Source of the DNA: Selaginella moellendorffii
Taxonomy: Eukaryota > Streptophyta > Lycopodiopsida > Selaginellales > Selaginellaceae
NCBI RefSeq assembly: GCF_000143415.4
Contig: NW_003314334.1
Location: 191,855-255,854 of the forward strand
Length of the DNA stretch: 64,000 nt
Reading direction: 5' to 3'
Shown here piece by piece: positions 12,001-21,654 of the stretch. Within the stretch, counting starts at the first letter, position 1. Each line of letters opens with the position of its first letter. The translations under genes and the position numbers were made by a program. The notes beneath the pieces are model-generated. The model made no database searches and was not told where the DNA came from. It saw nothing but the letters and a program-made list of their open reading frames with translations.

Positions 12001-12032
12001 CGGAGAGCCTGGCCCAGACCCTCCGCCGACAT
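9002..12032 (-). CDS. LHW-like: LONESOME HIGHWAY (LHW)-type bHLH transcription factor (9 exons)
   Basis: Exons in order of translation: 12032-11935, 11757-11560, 11506-11377, 11329-11270, 11218-9803, 9741-9640, 9583-9452, 9397-9272, 9205-9002, giving 821 aa. Exons 1-5 encode the bHLH-MYC N-terminal domain (LGQALRSLCNRTGWCYAVFW, LTWEDSYYEF, GRVAFSGKHQWVF, IAVIAVQQQGVVQLGST). A long, poorly conserved Ser-rich middle region follows. The bHLH has the family's atypical basic part (GEAPRPRPKDRQQIQDRVRE) and helix (CSIDALLEKTIRHMKFLQSV). An ACT-like C-terminal region follows (PRQMLVE, MLCEERGLFWEIADNIRG, KGVMESRNDKIWARF). LHW factors in Arabidopsis heterodimerise with TMO5-type bHLHs to drive vascular cell division. 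That role in this plant is inference. The ATG at 12032 opens the conserved N-terminal motif. Confidence 0.93.
11879..11898. repeat. CT/GA microsatellite in intron 1 of bHLH gene
   Basis: A pure CT run on the plus strand inside the first intron (11934-11758) of the LHW-like gene. Confidence 0.85.
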
Positions 12033-12262
12033 GATAGCAATGCCCGCGATGATCTGGGACGATCTTCCACAATGATCTTGAGATGAGCCGCAAAACCAAA
12101 ATGCCCAAAATGCGAGCCTAGCCCCCTTTGTTCTTCCTCCTCGCTGCGTGCCTTGCTTGCTTCTCCTCTGTCAGCTCAGGACCAGGCTCACTCCCCCAGC
12201 TTCCGCAAACAGTGAAAAGCAAACGAAGCCCGGCGAACTCGTTTCCCTGGAATCCCCCCCTT

Positions 12263-12400
12263 TCAGATTATGATGATCGCTCGCAGGCAGTGGTAGTCCC
12301 TCTCCGTCTCCCTGGGCACACGAACTTCGTCGACTACTCGCACGCGGCCGCCGTGACTCCCACACCGCTGCTGCTGCTGCTGCTGCTGCTGCTTCCTCAT
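12263..12400 (-). CDS. Candidate uORF with glutamine run upstream of LHW-like gene
   Basis: An ATG at 12400 on the minus strand opens a 45-codon frame starting MRK followed by eight glutamines encoded by a CAG run, ending at 12263, 230 bp upstream of the bHLH ATG. It is a uORF only if transcription starts further upstream, which the sequence alone cannot show. The amino-acid sequence matches no conserved peptide uORF I know. Confidence 0.25.
   Translation of the reverse strand: MRKQQQQQQQQRCGSHGGRVRVVDEVRVPRETERDYHCLRAIIII
12368..12392. repeat. CTG/CAG trinucleotide repeat
   Basis: Eight CTG units on the plus strand (CAG on the bHLH sense strand) upstream of the LHW-like start codon. Confidence 0.9.
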
Positions 12401-13738
12401 CCTAGGCTCGCAAGCAAGGCGGAGGAAGGGATGGAGAGCACACACACGCACAGCGCCGCCTTAGAGCCACCGATCGAGACCAAGAGCGCGTCCTGTAGCT
12501 AAGACATATTTCGGCCCCCCGCGCGCGCCTCTCCGGCCAAGGGAAAGAAGGACGATTCCAGCTCTCTCATGGAGCCTGGAGACCTGGCGCTGCGTCGCGA
12601 GCTGAGATTTCGAGAGCTCTTGGGCGATGGATGTGGATCGAGCGCGCGATACCTAAAATGGAGAGAGGAGAATCCCTCGGAGCAAATAGATAGATAGATA
12701 GGCGAGAAAGAAACAATGTAGTGTAGCAGTGTAGTGTAAATCTTGGATACACGACCTAGGTAGAGGGGGCTTTAAGGACAGGTCGCTGCCAAACAGCAGC
12801 GCGGTGTGAAAGCGAGCCCAAGGGGATGCTTTTTACGGGTATGTCTACGTACACGTGTGCAGATACGTATTCCTTCCCCTCCTGGACAATTTCCTTGTTT
12901 TTAACTCGCCCAGTAAATCTAGTAGTGATGCTGCTGCGAGGCAACAAGGCAAGCACTCATTCCCTTGGCCTGGGAATTTCAAGCTTTGTTTTTGTGTACC
13001 GCCCATGTTTCTATGTATGTATGTGCCTTGTATTGTATGGATGAGATGCGGAGCAAAGCAAGATGAGGATTGCCAAGCAGGAAAGATTAAACAAAAGACC
13101 TTTTAAAGATGAGGGAAACAAAGTTGACAAGTACATTGCAACAAAGTGTTCGGGGCATCTTGTGGCAGAGAGAGTTAGCCATGATCACCAAACATTTTTG
13201 TTATAAGTGGGATTCCTCTCCAAGCTTTGGCACTAGGATCAATCAGGGGTGAGTGAGTGAGACCCCGAAACCACTCACACAAATTTGTGGACCCCTGGAG
13301 AGCAAGCGGACAAACAAAATGATGCACGCAACATCGACGTCACCGGAGATTTCATCACAAAGAACGAACTGGAGGGCGAGTGTGTTTTAGGACCGCAACT
13401 AAGCCAGCTCCAAGATTTTGATTCATCTTCCCTGGCTCCCAAAAAGCAATCACAGCTTTTTCAACTCTTTCTTTGCTCAGTGTTGCGGTGATAGTGGGAG
13501 GCGGGGGAGGGAGCTTATTTTCAAGTCCTTTTTGCTAATGTATTGGCATTGTCCTATCATTGTCAAAGTGACAATCTCGTTCGTTGTTTAGAATAAAGGG
13601 GGAATAAAGAATGGACAAAAGGATTCCATGGATGGCAACACCAAAGGGACATGAAGATAGACGAAAATCGTCGCCACTTGTACTGTTAAGTTAGGAATCC
13701 ATGTGATCCCTCCACCCATATTTATAAAATCTCAATAT

Positions 13739-14041
13739 CTATAGATCGAGCTTGCCAACTTGCTTTGAATCTTCGTTCTTAGATGGATTGAAAGCCCCGA
13801 GAATCTGATGCATCATTATCACTAATGTAGACGAAAGAAATATGGGCAACCGGGATACGGCATACGAATACGGGCCACCGGTTGCGGTTGTATCCAGTAT
13901 AGATTCCCGCCCGGACGGCGCCGCCTGCGGCTTACCGCCACCACGCGACTGCGGCGGCGGACGGCCATCATGTCTGACGCCCTTGTCCCCCACACTCCCG
14001 GCACCAGCACCAGCAAACTCATACGGTAACCGCGGTTCCAT
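13739..14041 (-). CDS. Orphan 100-codon ORF in a GC-rich island (uncertain)
   Basis: An ATG at 14041 opens a frame starting MEPRLPYEFAGAGAGSVGDK and continuing through a Gly/Pro/Arg-rich stretch (GRPPPQSRGGGKPQA) into a hydrophobic segment (SRLPIFLSSTLVIMM). The 5' two-thirds is much more GC-rich than its flanks, as expected of a real exon, but no family is recognised and the 3' third becomes AT-rich. It could be a small lineage-specific gene, one exon of a spliced gene, or chance. Confidence 0.2.
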   Translation of the reverse strand: MEPRLPYEFAGAGAGSVGDKGVRHDGRPPPQSRGGGKPQAAPSGRESILDTTATGGPYSYAVSRLPIFLSSTLVIMMHQILGAFNPSKNEDSKQVGKLDL

Positions 14042-15422
14042 TGGTTGGGACTGGGTCAGTTATGACATTACAAGAGAGGGAAATCCTGAGGGAAAATGAT
14101 ACACCCCACATCATAGCAGCCCACCACTGCCTGCCTGCTGCTGCCCTTCTCTTCCCTCTGCTTCATTCAAAGTGTCAGGTGACTCTGCAGCACAAAAATG
14201 TCAGCAAGTCTACTTGAATACAGAAAAAAGACACTTTAGTATTATAGGCCCTAGTTAGATTTTGCCCTAGAATGGCTGCCCTTTGGGCCAGCCTGGCTGC
14301 TGCCACACACTCACTCACTGCTCTTGGCTGCAGCTGCTGCTACATCCACAAGAGAGAGCAACCAGGAGGGAGATTTCCATCTTTCCATTTCTTGGTACAG
14401 CATACAATGCTCCCACACATCTTCCAAGAGAGTGGGTACAGAGAAGCAGCAGCTGCTGCTCTGGCTGCTGCTACTGGCTGCTGCGGCTGTTGGGTCTGGA
14501 ATTTGTCCACCAAGATCCTTGGCAGTTGATTCATAACAAAAATATACATTGGATAGCTCCATTCAAAAATAAGGGTTTATAACTGCCTGCATATTCCCCT
14601 CAAAAAGAGCTGAAGCCGCTCTATACACTCTATACCCTCTCTACCTCCAATGCAGAAAGAGACGGCCATGCATGACATGATTCCTGCTTCCAGATTGACA
14701 CCCCCTTGTGCATATAAAAACTCCAGGGATTGTGCTCATCTCTCGTTTTCTATAGTCTTTAGAAAAATGTGGCCGCAGCATTGGGTGTATAAAAATTGGC
14801 TGGTTTGGAAAACATCGCTCTCACACATTACCACACAAAATGGTATTCAACTCAACTCTAGCAAGGGAGGGAATTGTTTGTTTTGGTTTCTCAAGGAGGG
14901 CGGGGACACCAAGTGGCGTAGTGGCATCTAGCTTTGTGGCAGGGATGGATATTCGCCCGGGAACTATTTGTTGACGTAGACCGCAGCCGGTGGCTAGGGG
15001 AGCGGCCTTACCCCCATCCACATTGCATGATGCCACCCACGTCTTTTGAGACGGGCCAGGGGCCGTCGGATCCTTCCCATCCCACGGCCGCAGCGTCAGT
15101 GGAGCAAACGCTCTTTTTTATGCTCCGGTGAGGAACGCGCTCTGGGATGACGTCGCAGATCCTGATACGAACCGGGAGTTATATAGTGGTGATTGACCTC
15201 AAGCACCTTAATTCCAAATCTTCCACCCGGATCATCCTTTTTCTTGTTAAAAGCACGAACTGGAAGAGGGAATGAATGATCGAGAGCAAAACCAGGACGA
15301 AGAAGAATAGCTTAACTTCTTTTCTTTTTCTCGTACCGCAAAGCTGGCGAAAGAGGAGAAGCGGCGAGCCAAGGAGCCAAATTGTGTTTGTTGCCTGATT
15401 GCGACATAAAGGAGAGCCCCTC

Positions 15423-15425
<3 letters not shown>

Positions 15426-15456
<31 letters not shown>
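15426..15456. repeat. GA microsatellite
   Basis: A pure GA dinucleotide run of about 15 units, 3' of the rhamnogalacturonan lyase gene. Confidence 0.95.
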
Positions 15457-15458
<2 letters not shown>

Positions 15459-15627
15459 CTCCTCCCTCCTCTGCTGCTGCTACAAACCAAGCGAGCCTTG
15501 CTCTTTTTCCACTTTGGACGCTTCCTTCCAGAGGGAGAGGCCCCCACAAATTATAATATGCGCGAGGGAAGGACAAAACGCAAGATTGCAAGCCGCGAGA
15601 GAAAGCTGCTGTCCTCTAGCTCTCGTA

Positions 15628-18423
15628 CTAACACTCACCAGGTGCCTCAAGACGGATGTAGTCATACATAACCCCCACAATGGGACTTGTTGGCTTGCGC
15701 TGCGTCAAGTAGAGAATGTTTTCACCGGCTCTGAATAACTCCGACCTCGCGTCCACATTCCAAAGGTGGTAGAGGCCATGGATTCCATGGCGTGCTATTG
15801 CATTGTCCTTGCCAAATTGCATCGTGTCAAATACCGTGGTCCTTGTATTGGGGTCATTAACTCTGACCTGCGGTTGAAACACAGCGTTAGCGTTAAAACA
15901 CCTTTTTGTACCTGAATGGCTGCATTGTTTGATGCCGCGAAAGCTAACCGGAGCTTATAAACCCCGCCTTGGACGCAGGGCAGATGAAACCGGATCTGCC
16001 AAGTCGATGGTTTGACGCTACCATCCTTTTCAATTCTGCAGCACCGCAAGCGGAAAAGGTTTTAAAAAATATTTCCATCAGTAGGTGAGCGTGAGTATTG
16101 AGGAAGTCGTGACATTGTACCGGCAAGTATGTGCAAAGAACCAATCAGATCTCCAATCGCTTTTACCAATGGTGAACACAAGATCACCTTCTGGGTATAG
16201 CTCCGAGTACCGCTCCCACAGGCCATAATGTCGATATCTACAATAAAGTATTCAGATCTTGTAAGGAGAAAAGTAAGATTGCCAGCCACCGAAAAAAAGC
16301 AAAACCGAGAGTGTGCGTACCTTTCCGAATGGTTGACAAAAAGCCTATTGATATACTTTGGGTTCGGATCCGGAATGTGAAACTCGGCAGCTGTTCGATC
16401 GGGAATTCCAATCTCCCAGACTGTCGGTCCATCCCTGGGCGGTTCATAAACTATATGTCCCAGTTGCAACCATGACCCTGCATACATAGTGAGTTTTGTG
16501 ACTCTTGGAAGTGGCAACACTGCGTGGAATACAAACCGGGATGGACATCTATGCTGCCTTCCTTTTTGTAGTCACCCAGGACACCAGGCACCCAGCCATA
16601 CAGATCATATTTGCCTGCTCTGACATGCTTGACGTGGAAATATCCCTCCGCATCAGCCTGGGCCCAAAATTGGTAGCCCTGGCAGCAACAAACAAGTCAG
16701 GTACATCGTCCATTAACCCCCACAAAAGAAAAAGCATTCACCTTGCTCTCCGTTTGCCACGAACCTTTGTCACCGGGGGAAGCTAAGCCAAGAAAGGCAT
16801 AACATCCCGCAAATGGGGTTGGTGACGCGAATCTACAATGCCACAGAAAAACATATGAACCGAGGACAGCAGCTCATAATGAAACAGTACCTATCTTTGA
16901 CTAGTAGTCTTCCTGAAATGCTTCCGCGGTCCATTGATTTGGGAAAATCTGGAGACACAGGCCAGGGAACAGGCCACGACCCCACTTCTGTAACCATCTG
17001 AAACACAGGAGGTAAAAGAAACAAAAAATATCCGCATAGACATATCACCTGCTGCTTTGCATCCTCCCAAAGATAGCGACAATTCACCTGAGCATGAGTT
17101 GCCGCTACATTCAAATATATGAAAACCGGTCCAAAAACTTTAGTCCAGGCTTCCCCATTGCGAAACTCTGGGCACAGGGCTGCGCCAGCGTAATGTGCAC
17201 TGTGAAACATCTGGTGGAAACAAAAACAAGAAATCTAGAGAGCTTCAATATCCAAAGTTCTTAACTTACAGCGAGACATGTCGGGCCAACGTGTGAAGTC
17301 AAATTTTGTTTCAAAGGCCCTCCATTGCGGAACTCGTCACTGGCGGTGATTATCCAGAAGCCTAGAGCGGGGTTGCATGAGATCCAACCATGTACTCTGT
17401 TCTCCCTGTTATCACAAGAATATTGATATTTGTCATCCACCTGCCCAAAAATGTTACAGAAATTTATACTCAACAAAAACATAGTGTTAATCCCATACCT
17501 CACCTCGAAACTCAGGATTTTGAGAAGTGTGAATCAAAACAGCCTCGGGATAAGCTAGCTGCGTGCAGTGTTGCTGCAAGCGATCATCCGGCGATGGCAT
17601 TAGCCGCTGTTTTGTATCGGCCATTGCCATGAACTGGAACCTACAAGCCAGCAAAGTATCAAGAAGGATGAAAGCTCGGATATTTTTCCAGACCTGTCCT
17701 TCCGGAGTTTAAAAGTCACCCGTGTTTGATTAAGGTTGAAGTCTGGCCATCCAGCCGGCCTCTCGTAGATTCCGTAAGTGTAAAATCCAGTGTTGCCACG
17801 GAGAAGAACAAATCTACGTTTTAAGCCAACAAAGCTAGCTACTAGCACACAATGAAAAGAGAATCACTCACCTTTTGTCGATGTTAAGAGGAAGCATCTT
17901 AGTTCCCGGAATGTAAGGCCGCAGAAACGAAAGTTCCACCTTGTCACCATCGCTACACACAACCTGGAAAATTGTTCCACTGGGACTGAAAAATCGTAGC
18001 GATGGCTGATCGGTTAGCAATCACGATTACGAGTAAACAAAGTTTGCCTTACACATCGAAAGTGTCCTTGCCTCCAGGCTCGTTCCAGTTGAGGTCCCAG
18101 TAGCTTAAAGGCAGCAAAGAATGAAAAATAAAACAATCAGGTGCTTGCTCGCTAGACGAGAAAGGAATGAAAGCAAACAAACAAACCCGCGATTGGTCTC
18201 CTTGTTGTGAATCTCGAGCAGATTATCAATGCCCCCGAAGCGAATCCCCGTCACAATGCCCCCAGGCCTCGAGATCGTCACCTCGACAATCCCGTTGTCC
18301 AGAATCACCTGTGCAACATGAGAAAACAAGGATCGAGAACCGATCACTCACATGGCTGCCGCGATCGATAAGCCGCACATCGGGACCCTGGCATCCGCCC
18401 CCGGGAACGCGATTGCAGCTCAT
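15628..18423 (-). CDS. Rhamnogalacturonan lyase (polysaccharide lyase family 4), 15 exons
   Basis: Cleaves the rhamnogalacturonan I backbone of pectin by beta-elimination. Exons in order: 18423-18352, 18308-18187, 18103-18053, 17985-17872, 17813-17694, 17640-17499, 17440-17270, 17210-17049, 16997-16891, 16832-16742, 16678-16537, 16477-16321, 16237-16121, 16035-15912, 15867-15628, giving 643 aa. The N-terminal lyase domain has VILDNGIVEVTISRPGG, YWDLNWNEPGG, GIYERPAGWPDF and VHGWISCNPALGFWIITASD. The fibronectin-like domain follows (GYQFWAQADAEGYFHVKHVR, GKYDLYGWVPG). The C-terminal carbohydrate-binding-like domain includes YGLWERYSELYP, DWFFAH, GLYHLWNVDAR and MYDYIRLE. No clear signal peptide is present at the chosen ATG, which is also true of several plant family members. 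The gene diverges from the PPR gene with only 54 bp between the two ATGs. Confidence 0.95.
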
Positions 18424-18477
18424 TCTTTTCTTCTTTCTAACAATTTCCAAGAACCCTAAAATGGTGAAGAATTTTGA
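18424..18477. promoter_or_regulatory. 54-bp interval between divergent start codons
   Basis: The rhamnogalacturonan lyase ATG (18423, minus) and the PPR ATG (18478, plus) are separated by 54 bp that must hold both leaders, unless each promoter lies inside the other gene. An out-of-frame ATG at 18461 lies 17 nt before the PPR ATG and opens a frame running to 18865, so PPR translation needs a start site downstream of 18461 or leaky scanning. Confidence 0.6.
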
Positions 18478-21135
18478 ATGCCCCCTGCCCTTGGTTGGCT
18501 CAACGAGGATGCCTTCACTTCTCTTCTCCGATCGTGTGCCAGGGCCAGGGATCTCATCCAGGGCCGCAAGATCCACGCTCGGATCCTCTCCTCGAGCCGG
18601 CGGACGAGCGTTTTCATCGCGAATCACATTCTCCTCATGTACTGCGCGTGCGGGAGCTTGGGCGAGGCGAGGGCAGTGTTCCATGGGATCGCGCAGCCAA
18701 ACACAGTGTCGTGGAATATCCTGGCCGCGGCGTGCGCGCAAGCGGGAGAGATCTCCGAATCGCGCGCCCTCTTCGACAGCAATCCCAGGCGAGACGTGGT
18801 GTCGTGGAATTCGCTGTGCCGCGCGTATGCCTCGGGAGGGCAATGCCACCACGCAGCGGCGGTGATCCACAGCATGCCAATGCACGATGCCGTGTCCTGG
18901 AATTCATGGATCTCGCTCCACGCCCAGGCCGGAGACGTCGCGGGAGTGAAGCTCCTGTTCGATGCGGCTCCCCAGCGCAGCCATGTCTCGTGGAACCTCG
19001 TCATCAAGACGTGCGCGCAAGGGGGGCATACCCGCGGCGCCAAAGACGTGTTCGATCGCGCGCCAGGATGGGACAATGTCTGCTGGATCAGTATGATCCT
19101 TGCAGCGTCCGAAGAGGGGCAAATCGCGCAATCAAAATCTATCTTCGACTCCATGCCTGAGAGGGATCCCCAGGTCTGGAACACCATGATCACTGCATAT
19201 ACCCAAACTGGGTATGTTGAGAAAGGCAAAAGACTCTACGAAAAGATGCCATTGCAAGACACAGTCTCCAGCACCGCACTCCTGGCGGCATATTCGCAGA
19301 GCAGCAGCGTCCAGGATGCGCAGCATTTGTTCCACTCACTGCCCTACAAAGACGGGGTGACGTGGACGACGATGCTGACGGTATTTGCCCAGAAAGGGGA
19401 AATCTGTCTCGCAGAGGAGCTGTACCGAAGGATGCCGCAGTGGGACGTGGTGTCGTGGACGGCCATGATGTGGGGTTTTGCAGCAAACGGCCATCCCGGA
19501 CGTGCAAAGGGAATGTTCGATTTGATGCCTCAGCGGAACCTTGTGTCGTGGAACTCGATCCTTTCCGCTTTTGCGCAGCAGGGGGAGTTTGAACACGCGA
19601 CGCTTCTCTTTGATGAGATGCCCTTGAGGGATGCGCTGACATGGACGGCCATGATTGCGGCACACGCGCAGCACGGCCATCTCGGCGAGGCAAAGGCCTT
19701 CTTTTCCAAAATGCCACTGCACCACGCACTGTCGCTCAAGTCGATGTGCCAGGCGTACGCTTCGGCCGGAGAGACTGGCAACGCGAAGCGAATGTTCGAT
19801 TCCATCCCCGAGCGCGATGCCTTCGTGTGGAACACGATGATTGGCGCATTCGCGTGGTGCGGCGAGAGGCTGGCCGAGGCAAGATCCGCCTTCGAGCTGA
19901 TGCCGTGTCGGAACATCGTGTCGTGGAACACAATCGTGAGGAGCTACGCCACTTCGGGCGCCGCCCTCGATCAAACCGAGCTCCTCTTCGACTGGATGCC
20001 CGAGAGAGACGACATCTCCTGGGCGATCTTGCTGGGAGCCTACTCCGACCACGCATGCCTCGCCCAGGCGAAGTCCCTGTTTGATGCCATGCCCAAGAGC
20101 GACGTCGTCCCGTGGAACATCATCATCACCGCATATTCCCACTCCCGCCAGCCGGACGACGCCCGCCGTGCGTTTGAAAAGATTCCCGCGCGGGCGCCTG
20201 CCACCTGGACGGCCATGATTGCCGGGAGCGCCCAGAACGGGGATCTCCCCGCTGCCAAGCGGCTCTTCGACGGCTCCCCGGAACGCACGCTCGTATCATG
20301 GAACGCGATGCTTGGGGCGTACGGGGGATCCGGGAATCATACGAATCTCCTGGAGCAAGTGTTCGGAAAGATGGCCGCGAGGGACAGCGTTTCGTGGACG
20401 ACGCTTGTGACGGCATTTGCACGGAGAGGGCGGATGGACCAAGCGGCGGATGCCCTGGGAAAGATGCCCAAGGAGGACACCGCGGCGTGGAACTCGTTGC
20501 TCCATGGATATGCCCAGACTGGGGATCTGGAAGGTGCGCGGAGGACGTTCGATGGTACCAGACACAAGGACACTGCGTCATGGGCTACCATGGTCGGGGC
20601 ATATGCCCGCGTTGGCTGCCTTGAGGAAGTTAGCAGACTCTTTTGTGAAATGCCCAGCAAGGACTTGGTGTCGTGGAACACTGTTATTGCAGCATATGCC
20701 CAAAACGGGCATCACCGGGAGGCGTTTGAGTGCTTTCGACTCATGAGCTTGGAAGGCTTGACACCGGATGAGATCACCTTCTCCGCCGTGCTGGCTGCCT
20801 GCAGCCACATCGGGCTCATGGACGTGAGTGTCTCTTGGTTTGCTTGCATTGGTGGCGACTTTGGGTTTTGCGCGACTGGAGATCACTACTGCTCCATGGT
20901 TGACATCTTTGCTCGCTGCGGTAGGCTTGACGAGGCGGCCGAGCTCGTGGAAAGCATGCCGTTTTGGCCTGGCCAAGTTGCGTGGAGGACGCTTCTCGGC
21001 GCTTGCAGGACGCAGGAGCAAATCAATCTTGCTTTGGTAGCGGCGCGGCGGGCTCCCGAGGTGGAGAGTCAAGGCGGCCCCGCGGCTTATCTTCTCTTGG
21101 CCAATCTGCTCTCGCACTCCAGCCAACGTGAGTAA
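18478..21135 (+). CDS. Pentatricopeptide repeat (PPR) protein with a long run of 31-residue motifs, truncated E region
   Basis: Single exon, 885 aa, as is usual for plant PPR genes. The N-terminus (DAFTSLLRSCARARDLIQGR, KIHARIL, LLMYCACGSLGEAR) is a PLS-type start. From about residue 75 come 21 consecutive motifs of 31-32 residues with the pattern xxVSWNxxIxAYAQxGxxxxAxxLFDxMPxR, then a 35-residue P-type motif (LVSWNTVIAAYAQNGHHREA), an L-like motif (DEITFSAVLAACSHIGLMD), an S motif, and an E1-like start (VAWRTLLGACRTQEQ, AAYLLLANLLS), where the frame stops. No E2 or DYW deaminase domain follows. Such proteins bind organelle RNA, and the repeat class suggests a role in C-to-U editing with a separate deaminase. 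An upstream in-frame TGA directly precedes the ATG, so the start is fixed. Confidence 0.93.
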   Translation: MPPALGWLNEDAFTSLLRSCARARDLIQGRKIHARILSSSRRTSVFIANHILLMYCACGSLGEARAVFHGIAQPNTVSWNILAAACAQAGEISESRALFDSNPRRDVVSWNSLCRAYASGGQCHHAAAVIHSMPMHDAVSWNSWISLHAQAGDVAGVKLLFDAAPQRSHVSWNLVIKTCAQGGHTRGAKDVFDRAPGWDNVCWISMILAASEEGQIAQSKSIFDSMPERDPQVWNTMITAYTQTGYVEKGKRLYEKMPLQDTVSSTALLAAYSQSSSVQDAQHLFHSLPYKDGVTWTTMLTVFAQKGEICLAEELYRRMPQWDVVSWTAMMWGFAANGHPGRAKGMFDLMPQRNLVSWNSILSAFAQQGEFEHATLLFDEMPLRDALTWTAMIAAHAQHGHLGEAKAFFSKMPLHHALSLKSMCQAYASAGETGNAKRMFDSIPERDAFVWNTMIGAFAWCGERLAEARSAFELMPCRNIVSWNTIVRSYATSGAALDQTELLFDWMPERDDISWAILLGAYSDHACLAQAKSLFDAMPKSDVVPWNIIITAYSHSRQPDDARRAFEKIPARAPATWTAMIAGSAQNGDLPAAKRLFDGSPERTLVSWNAMLGAYGGSGNHTNLLEQVFGKMAARDSVSWTTLVTAFARRGRMDQAADALGKMPKEDTAAWNSLLHGYAQTGDLEGARRTFDGTRHKDTASWATMVGAYARVGCLEEVSRLFCEMPSKDLVSWNTVIAAYAQNGHHREAFECFRLMSLEGLTPDEITFSAVLAACSHIGLMDVSVSWFACIGGDFGFCATGDHYCSMVDIFARCGRLDEAAELVESMPFWPGQVAWRTLLGACRTQEQINLALVAARRAPEVESQGGPAAYLLLANLLSHSSQRE

Positions 21136-21330
21136 AGTGGAGATCTTGTGGGATTGCAGAATCCTATTTGATGAGCACACAAACACAAACAACAGGAGAA
21201 ACTCTGCCACTAGGAAGAGGAAAGAGGTTTTGATATCAGATCTTTCGAGTGGAATTTTGTTCAAACGCTCCTCTGTCATTGACTATACATTGGCTTTACA
21301 CCAAAAAAGAGCGGATCAGCAACACCAACT

Positions 21331-21519
21331 TTGATGTTTCCATTGTGCGGTTCTTTCCTAGTCAACAAAGGAGAGCATGAAACGACGGAAGGCCGACTCT
21401 TGCCTTATGATGTTGGCTGTTTGGACACTGGTCCGATTGAGGAGGAAGATTTGGAGCTGGATGAAACTGGCCATCCAAACATGGATATTGTCGTTCTTCT
21501 TGAGAAAGGTAGGCTCTGA
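21331..21519 (+). CDS. Unrecognised ORF between PPR gene and its decayed copy
   Basis: A 62-codon frame starting MMFPLCGSFLVNKGEHE contains a strongly acidic, coding-looking segment (PIEEEDLELDETGHPNMDIV). A good donor (GTAGGCTC) follows LLEK, and a good acceptor (TTTTGCAG) at about 21561 would join it in frame to VPQVRKHFSLLLPLE and onward towards about 21650. No family is recognised. It may be the remains of a gene captured in or broken by the PPR duplication. Confidence 0.25.
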   Translation: MMFPLCGSFLVNKGEHETTEGRLLPYDVGCLDTGPIEEEDLELDETGHPNMDIVVLLEKGRL

Positions 21520-21654
21520 TCGCGGTGGCGGCTTTCATGGGTCATCTTTCTTGTTTTGCAGTGCCACAGGTGAGGAAGCATTTTTCATTGTTGTTGCCCC
21601 TGGAGCGAGCGGAAGTTGGGAGGATCCAGCGTCTCATTCCAGGGATGAGATCAC

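Larger units (their letters stand above)
12033..15627. other. Long intergenic region between LHW-like gene and rhamnogalacturonan lyase
   Basis: About 3.6 kb with no gene I can assign. It holds the upstream region of the LHW-like gene (CTG repeat, GATA tetranucleotide run near 12686-12702), AT-rich DNA, a GC-rich island at about 13850-14040 with an orphan minus-strand frame, CTG/CAG-rich DNA at 14320-14500, a TATAAAA-like motif near 14714 without a recognisable gene after it, and a GA microsatellite at 15426-15456. Confidence 0.5.

Noticed and set aside
12174-12196. Sequence resembling mature miR166 (GGACCAGGCT core)
   Set aside because: The 3' half differs and no complementary star arm is found nearby on either side, so there is no precursor hairpin.
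18461-18865. Out-of-frame ATG frame overlapping the PPR gene start
   Set aside because: Its peptide is arginine/serine-rich shadow sequence of the PPR frame; kept only as a possible effect on PPR start choice.
18600-20700. Many long minus-strand frames opposite the PPR gene
   Set aside because: They mirror the repeated PPR codons in antisense and show no independent family similarity.
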